64,000 nucleotides of DNA from Streptomyces typhae (GTDB taxonomy: Bacteria > Actinomycetota > Actinomycetes > Streptomycetales > Streptomycetaceae): the NCBI RefSeq assembly GCF_009755605.1, contig NZ_WPNZ01000005.1, positions 62,001 through 126,000 on the forward strand, given 5' to 3'. The notes under the pieces are model-generated. The model saw nothing but the letters and a program-made list of their open reading frames with translations, was not told where the DNA came from and did not search any database. The translations under genes were made by a program, and so were the position numbers. Positions 59,282 to 64,000 of the stretch are shown piece after piece (position 1 is the stretch's first letter; every line of letters starts with the position of its first letter).

Positions 59282-59725
59282 ATGAACACCCTGGAGAACA
59301 CCGGATCCGTACCGGCCGCGCCCGGCGGGACGCCGCTCGGCAACCGCGTGCGCCACGTACGGTCCGACGAGCTGGACGGCTACGCGGCCATCAGCGGCGC
59401 CACCGTCGGCTCGCGGCGGCTCTGGATGGGCCGGGTGGAGAACCCGCCGCTGAGCGCGACGGACAACCACCACCACGGCGCGTCCGAGGCCGGGATCTTC
59501 GTGGTCAGCGGGCACCCCGTGTTCGTCTTCCACGACGGCACCCAGGAGGTGCGGATCACCGCGGACCCCGGTGACTTCGTCCTGGTGCCCCCGTTCGTCC
59601 CGCACCGCGAGGAGAACCCCGACCCCGTCGAGCCGGTGGTCGTCGTGATCGCCCGCACCACACAGGAGCCGATCAAGGTGTCGGTGCCCGAGCTGTACCA
59701 GTACCAGGGGACGGCAGGCTCCTGA
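59282..59725 (+). CDS. Cupin-domain protein
   Basis: 147 aa from ATG 59282 (AGGAGGT eight bases upstream). Single conserved cupin barrel: metal-site motif 1 DNHHHGASEAGIFVVSG and motif 2 PGDFVLVPPFVPHREENP supply the His/Glu ligands. The unusual three-His run at the first motif is intact. Small cupins of this type act as isomerases, dioxygenases or sensors, and the role here is open. No clear operon partner; the next gene starts 254 bp later. Confidence 0.87.
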   Translation: MNTLENTGSVPAAPGGTPLGNRVRHVRSDELDGYAAISGATVGSRRLWMGRVENPPLSATDNHHHGASEAGIFVVSGHPVFVFHDGTQEVRITADPGDFVLVPPFVPHREENPDPVEPVVVVIARTTQEPIKVSVPELYQYQGTAGS

Positions 59726-59979
59726 GCAACTCCGGTCCGGGAGAAGGGGGTTAACCCCACCACGGACCCGCAGGCCCGCCCCATCGCGTCGGCCCGCGCG
59801 CGCCGGAGATCGTAGGAGGCACGGGGGCAGCCGGGCCGCGTCCACCTCCGGGTGCGACGCGGCCCGGCCGCACGGGCGGGGCACGCGGCGGGAACCCCGC
59901 GCGCTCCGGGACGCCCGCGCGTCCCGCGACACCCCGCACATCCGGAGGCGCCTGCCTCCACGATCGAGGGGACATCCAC

Positions 59980-61158
59980 GTGACCGAGCACAAGCGGCGC
60001 GCGCTGGGCGGCGCGCTCACCCTGGCCGTCGTCGTCGGGCTCACGGCTGCCGCGCCGCACGGCGGCGACCCGGCGAGCCGCGACGTCGCCGCCGAGACCG
60101 CCCGCGGCGCCGACCACGCCCGGTTGCGTGCCCTCGTGCACCGGCTGACGACGGTCGACGGCGGACCCGGAGCGCTGCTCGAAGTGCGCGGCGGACGCGC
60201 CACCACGGTGCTCACCGGCGGAGTGGCGGACGTACGGACGCAGGCGCCGGTGCGCCCCGGCAGCAGATTCCGGATCGGCAGCATGACCAAGCCGTTCGTG
60301 GCGACCGTGCTGCTCCAGCTGGTGGGGGAGGGCCGCGTGGCCCTGGACGCGCCGGTGGAGCGCTATCTGCCCGGTGTCGTCCGCGGGCACGGCAACGACG
60401 GCCGGAAGATCACCGTCCGGCAGCTCCTCCAGCACACCAGTGGCCTGCCCGACATCCTCGACCACCTCAGGCCCGGGGACGTCCTGAAGGACCCGCTGGC
60501 CCACCACGACCTCCGCGACCTCGTCGACATCGCGCTCGCCCACCCCCCGACCTTCGAGCCGGGCACCGGCTGGCGCTACTCCAACACCGGCTATCTGCTG
60601 CTCGGCATGGTCATCGAGAAAATCACGGGACACGCGTACGGCACGGAGATCCGGCGGCGCGTGATCGCACCCCTCGGCCTGCGCGACACCTACGTACCGG
60701 GCGACTCCGCGAGGATCCCGGGGCCGCACCCGCGCGGATACGCGCGCACGGGCAAGGACGCGCCGCTCGTGGACGTCACCGCGATCAACCCGACGGTCGC
60801 GGGCCCCGCCGGTTCGATGATCTCCAGCGGCACCGACGTGAACCGGTTCCTCGACGCCCTCGTACGCGGCAGGCTGCTGCGCCCGGCCCAGCAGCGGGAG
60901 ATGACGCGCACCCGCCCCACGGGCAACTCCGACGGCCGGGCCTACGGCCTCGGTCTGGAGAGCAGGCCCCTCCCGTGCGGCGGCCGCTACTGGGGGCACA
61001 CCGGCGACATGTTGGGGTACGAGACGGCGGCGGGCACCACGGCCGACGGACGACGGCAGGCCACCGTCATGGTGAACGTCGACCCGGGCGGTTCGGACGC
61101 GCAGAGCGACGACATGAAGGCGGCCGTGCGGACGGCGCTCTGCGGGGACCGGCGCTGA
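59980..61158 (+). CDS. Serine hydrolase, beta-lactamase/D-Ala-D-Ala carboxypeptidase family
   Basis: 392 aa from GTG 59980. A signal peptide-like N-terminus (RRALGGALTLAVVVGLTAAAP) predicts export. Active-site motifs of the class C/esterase-type family: SMTK (SxxK nucleophile and base), YSNTGY (Y-x-N) and HTGD in place of KTG. The latter variant is usual in carboxypeptidases and esterases of this group. It may trim peptidoglycan stem peptides or hydrolyse esters or D-amino peptides; beta-lactam resistance is less likely. Appears monocistronic. Confidence 0.9.
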   Translation: MTEHKRRALGGALTLAVVVGLTAAAPHGGDPASRDVAAETARGADHARLRALVHRLTTVDGGPGALLEVRGGRATTVLTGGVADVRTQAPVRPGSRFRIGSMTKPFVATVLLQLVGEGRVALDAPVERYLPGVVRGHGNDGRKITVRQLLQHTSGLPDILDHLRPGDVLKDPLAHHDLRDLVDIALAHPPTFEPGTGWRYSNTGYLLLGMVIEKITGHAYGTEIRRRVIAPLGLRDTYVPGDSARIPGPHPRGYARTGKDAPLVDVTAINPTVAGPAGSMISSGTDVNRFLDALVRGRLLRPAQQREMTRTRPTGNSDGRAYGLGLESRPLPCGGRYWGHTGDMLGYETAAGTTADGRRQATVMVNVDPGGSDAQSDDMKAAVRTALCGDRR

Positions 61159-61191
61159 CACGTCGGGCCGACGGGCCTCGTCGCGCGCACC

Positions 61192-61271
61192 GGCGGTTCG
61201 TGGTGCTCGCGGGCGGTTCGCGGTGCTCGCGGGCGGTTCGCCGTGCTCGCGGGCGGTTCGCCGTGCTCCCC
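61192..61271. repeat. Four tandem 20-bp repeats
   Basis: GGCGGTTCGCGGTGCTCGCG in four almost identical copies, in the gap between the serine hydrolase and the histidine kinase gene, about 107 bp before the kinase start. Each copy contains G/C-rich self-complementary stretches. Confidence 0.93.
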
Positions 61272-61377
61272 ATCGGAGAGTCGACCCCGGCCGGACCTCT
61301 CCATCTCTGGTTAGACGTCCGTCTCGCCCTCAGGCCCGATGCTCGTGCCCAGGTCACGCCCCTAGCCTGGGTGCATC

Positions 61378-63891
61378 ATGGATCGACTGAACGACCGGTA
61401 CGCGCCGGTCCTGCTGCTCGCCGTCCAGGCCGCGCTGTGGCCGGGAACGGCGCTCCTCGCCGGCCGCCCGCCCGCCGCGACGGAGCTCCTCGCGGCGGCG
61501 CTGGTCGACGGTCTGGCCACCGCGGCCCTCGCCGCCCGCCGCAGGCACCCCGTCCCCGCCCTCGTCCTGGTCGCGGCCGCGTGCGCGATGGTCGCCCAGG
61601 CCCTGCCCGTCCCAGCGGTGGCCGTCATCGGCACCGCCGGTGTCGCCCTCGCCCTGCACACCGTGGCCGCCGAGCGCGACACCCCCACCGCCCTGCTGAG
61701 CACGGGAACGCTCGCCGCGTGGCAGGCCCTGCACGGGCTCAGCCTGCACGGCCTCGGCGACCGCGACGGCCTCGCCCTCGGGGCCACCGTCCTGCTGTAC
61801 GCCGCCGCCACGGCCACCGGCATGTACGTGCGCCGCTCCAGGGCCGCCCGGCACGCCGCCGAACAGCGCCTGCACCGGGCGAGGGCCGAACGCCACCGCC
61901 TGCCCGCGGCCGAGCGCCGCCGCATGGAGCGGGAACTGCACGACATCAGCGCACATCACCTCACCGCCGTCGTGGTCACCGTGGAAGCCGCCCTCGAACT
62001 CCGCGAGAAGCGCCCCGAACTGGCCGTCGAAGCAGCCGAGTTCGCCGCGGAGACCGGACGCGAGGTCACCCGCGCCCTCAGCGCGGTGAAGACCCCCGCC
62101 GCGCACTCACCGCAGGAGCAGCCCGCACCCCAGGACCGCCTGGACGACCTCGTGGCCGGGTTCCGCGCCCTGGGGCAGCCGCTCACCTGCGACATCCAGG
62201 CCCCGCCCGACGGCACCACCGCCGACGCCGCGTACGGCATCATCCGCGAGGCGCTGACCAACGCCGTGCGCCACGCCTTCGGCACCCCGACCACCGTGAC
62301 GTGCGTCTACGGCGACACGCACACCGAGATCACCGTCACCAACGAACCCTCGCCCGCGGTGGCCTCCGTGGCCGCCGACACTCCTGGGGCATCGGCATCG
62401 GCATCGGCATCGGCATCGGCATCGGCATCGGAGTCGGAGTCGGAGTCGGCATTGGCATCGGTGTCGCCTTCGCCTTCGGCGTCGGCACCTGCCCGCGGCC
62501 TGGGCGGCGGCCGCGGGCAGAACCTCCTGCGCAGCCGTGCCCGGGAAGCGGGCGGCACCCTCACCACCGGCCCCACCCCCGAGGGTGGCTGGCGTGTCCA
62601 CGCCGTGCTCCCCGGACGGACCGGCACGGGACCGGCGGCGAGCGCGCCCCGCGGCCACCGCCTCGCCCAGTGCGTCGCCGCCGCCGGGCTGTGCCTGCAA
62701 CCGCTGCTGCCCACGGTCGTCATCCGCGACCACGCCGCCTCCGCGGGCGCAGACATCTCCGTCGGCGTGTTCTTCGCCCTCCTGGCCACGGCGCAGGCGA
62801 CCACACTGCTCTGGCTGCGCCGGGCACCACGCGCCACTCTCGCCGCGCTGCTCACCCTGGGCGTGCTGTGGCCCCTGGCCACGTCCGCCGCCCCCTACAC
62901 CGGCCCCGCGGTCCTGCCGCCCGCCCTGGGCGCGCTCGCCACCTGCGCGGCGCTGTTCGCCGTGGCCGCCCGCACCGTGGCGGACGGACCCACCCTCCCC
63001 CTCGTCCCGCCGGGACGGTCGGCACCGTACGAGACCGTACGGGCGGTCCCGTGCTGGACACTCCCGGCGGCGGTCGCGGCCGTGCACGCCGTCACGGTGG
63101 CCGTCGTCCTGCTCGTCCGCAGCTCACCGGCGCCGGGTGCCGTCGCGGCGGCCGGTGCGGGCGGCGCGCTCGTCACCGCCGCGGCCTGGGTGCTCGGCAC
63201 CGGGCACGGCCGTCGCAGGCACCGGGCCAGGGCCACGCACGAGGACAGCCTCACCGCCTGGACGCATGAAGCCGTCCGGCACGCCTGGGCCGAGCGCCGC
63301 CGTATCACCGTCGGCCTGGAGACCACCGTGCTCGCCCGCACCGCCGAGGTCGTCGAGCAGGCCGAGGCAGGACACCTCCCGCAGACGGCGGAGCGGGCCC
63401 GGCACGCGCTGACCGCCATGCGCGCCCTGCTCGACACCGTCAGGAACGGCGAGGGGAACGAAGGGGGGAGCGGGCCCGGGGCGCCGGGCGACAGCCTGCG
63501 GCCACAGCCCACACTCCAGGCCCTCGACCTGCTCCTGCACCAGTACCGCGCCACCGGCCGCCAGGTCGACGTCCGCATCACCGACCGCTTCCCCGCCGCC
63601 CTGTCCCCGGAAGTCGACCTGGCCACCTACCGTGCCGCCGAGATCATCCTGGAGACGTGCGGCGACGAGCCCGCCACCCTCGCCCTCGACCGTACGGACG
63701 ACATCCTGACCCTCACCGCCACCGGCGTCCCCCGCGCGACGCGGCCCCCGGCCCGGCAGCGCCTGGCCACCCGGGCCGCCGCGCTCGGCGGCACCCTCAC
63801 CACGCCGCGACCGGACACGGTCGAACTCCGGCTGCCGCACACCCCGTCGACGCACCCCGCCGGGGTCCGCGCCGAGGAGGACCCCCGATGA
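61378..63891 (+). CDS. Double histidine kinase (HisKA_3 type) with degenerate second half
   Basis: 837 aa. The first unit: about four to five transmembrane segments (to about 150), dimerisation motif RRMERELHDISAHHL with the phospho-accepting His, N-box IIREALTNAVRHA and G-box GGGRGQNLLRSRA. A Ser-Ala/Ser-Glu repeat is inserted between the N- and G-boxes. The second unit has about five transmembrane segments (near 435-620) and a kinase-like end (ERRRITVGLETTVLART, later ATYRAAEIILETCGDEP) that lacks the His and the N-box Asn, so it is probably inactive. The stop overlaps the response regulator start (ATGA), giving a coupled two-component pair. Confidence 0.9.
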   Translation: MDRLNDRYAPVLLLAVQAALWPGTALLAGRPPAATELLAAALVDGLATAALAARRRHPVPALVLVAAACAMVAQALPVPAVAVIGTAGVALALHTVAAERDTPTALLSTGTLAAWQALHGLSLHGLGDRDGLALGATVLLYAAATATGMYVRRSRAARHAAEQRLHRARAERHRLPAAERRRMERELHDISAHHLTAVVVTVEAALELREKRPELAVEAAEFAAETGREVTRALSAVKTPAAHSPQEQPAPQDRLDDLVAGFRALGQPLTCDIQAPPDGTTADAAYGIIREALTNAVRHAFGTPTTVTCVYGDTHTEITVTNEPSPAVASVAADTPGASASASASASASASESESESALASVSPSPSASAPARGLGGGRGQNLLRSRAREAGGTLTTGPTPEGGWRVHAVLPGRTGTGPAASAPRGHRLAQCVAAAGLCLQPLLPTVVIRDHAASAGADISVGVFFALLATAQATTLLWLRRAPRATLAALLTLGVLWPLATSAAPYTGPAVLPPALGALATCAALFAVAARTVADGPTLPLVPPGRSAPYETVRAVPCWTLPAAVAAVHAVTVAVVLLVRSSPAPGAVAAAGAGGALVTAAAWVLGTGHGRRRHRARATHEDSLTAWTHEAVRHAWAERRRITVGLETTVLARTAEVVEQAEAGHLPQTAERARHALTAMRALLDTVRNGEGNEGGSGPGAPGDSLRPQPTLQALDLLLHQYRATGRQVDVRITDRFPAALSPEVDLATYRAAEIILETCGDEPATLALDRTDDILTLTATGVPRATRPPARQRLATRAAALGGTLTTPRPDTVELRLPHTPSTHPAGVRAEEDPR
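62389..62492. repeat. Hexanucleotide repeat (GCATCG/GAGTCG) in the kinase gene
   Basis: About seven GCATCG units, three GAGTCG units and several variants, coding for alternating Ser-Ala and Ser-Glu inside the ATP-binding domain. The six-base period keeps the frame, so copy-number change would only lengthen or shorten the loop. Confidence 0.95.
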
Positions 63892-64000
63892 CTCTGAAGG
63901 TGATGGTCGCCGACGACCAGCACGTCGTCCGCACGGCCTTCGCGGCCGTGATCGACGCCGCCCCCGACATGAGCGTCGTGGCGGAGGCCGGGGACGGAGC
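63888..64000 (+). CDS. Response regulator, NarL/FixJ type (5' part only)
   Basis: The first 37 codons are in the window, starting in the ATGA overlap with the kinase gene. KVMVADDQHVVRTAF carries the acidic pair of a receiver domain, and the following VIDAAPDMSVVAEAGDG is typical of NarL/FixJ regulators. The phosphorylation Asp and output domain lie beyond the window. It is the obvious partner of the HisKA_3-type kinase. Confidence 0.9.
   Translation, partial: MTLKVMVADDQHVVRTAFAAVIDAAPDMSVVAEAGDG

Overview
The window is very GC-rich, with strong G/C preference at third codon positions, many GTG starts and long spurious frames opposite real genes. The gene families (SpoIIE phosphatase, STAS protein, LAL-type LuxR regulator, DUF5753 helix-turn-helix regulator, Methyltransf_19, MAB_1171c/DUF6545, I36 protease inhibitor, paired cytochromes P450) point to Streptomyces or a close relative. 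The gene content is accessory: regulators, secondary-metabolism enzymes and transporters. Apart from a tiny ribosomal protein gene (bL37) there is almost no housekeeping content. I saw no rRNA, tRNA, CRISPR, transposase or phage genes.

Layout. (1) 1-10.4 kb, minus strand: a polyunsaturated-fatty-acid-synthase-like (Pfa) cluster in the order PfaD-type enoylreductase, PfaA-like KS-AT-ACP-KR-DH synthase with a single ACP, then a PfaB-like acyltransferase protein that runs out of the window. (2) 10.6-19.3 kb: small STAS-associated genes, two 'regulator plus divergent oxidoreductase' pairs (MmyB-type XRE/F420-type reductase; AraC/SDR), a secreted I36-type inhibitor and a PAS-GAF-GAF-SpoIIE phosphatase. 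(3) 19.6-23 kb: two coupled CNNM/CorC membrane proteins convergent with a secreted sphingomyelinase. (4) 23.4-30.2 kb: a Ssu/Tau-like ABC importer operon with two permeases and a terminal amidohydrolase, facing a LacI regulator with two matching candidate operators. (5) 30.3-43 kb: IclR/epoxide hydrolase, bL37, a sigma-like domain fused to a transmembrane and extracytoplasmic segment, GlxA-type regulator/saccharopine-dehydrogenase-like enzyme, LysR/SDR, two translationally coupled P450s and a stand-alone ATP-dependent DNA ligase.

(6) 43.0-51.1 kb holds what I judge the most interesting system. A radical SAM enzyme, whose SPASM-like tail has lost its cysteines, is divergent from a 12-codon gene (44346-44384, peptide MMYPPPTVGDAS). 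That gene has a perfect Shine-Dalgarno sequence and is followed at once by a strong hairpin. Behind it come two overlapping ABC exporter half-transporters and a convergent LAL-type regulator. It has the architecture of a minimal ribosomal-peptide (RiPP) pathway with a leaderless, very short precursor.

(7) 51.4-64 kb: a Gly-rich-tailed protein, an anti-sigma-type ATPase, a DUF5753 regulator coupled to a Methyltransf_19 protein, a second methyltransferase, an ImmA/IrrE-like protease plus MAB_1171c/DUF6545 membrane protein facing an XRE-EspR double-domain regulator with a candidate operator, a cupin, a serine hydrolase, and a double histidine kinase coupled to a response regulator cut by the window end.

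Two patterns recur. Many genes are divergent regulator-enzyme pairs, often with an inverted repeat between them. Short tandem repeats are unusually common and, inside genes, are always in frame: the PfaB-like protein, the PKS linker, the LysR N-terminus, the ABC exporter C-terminus and the histidine kinase.
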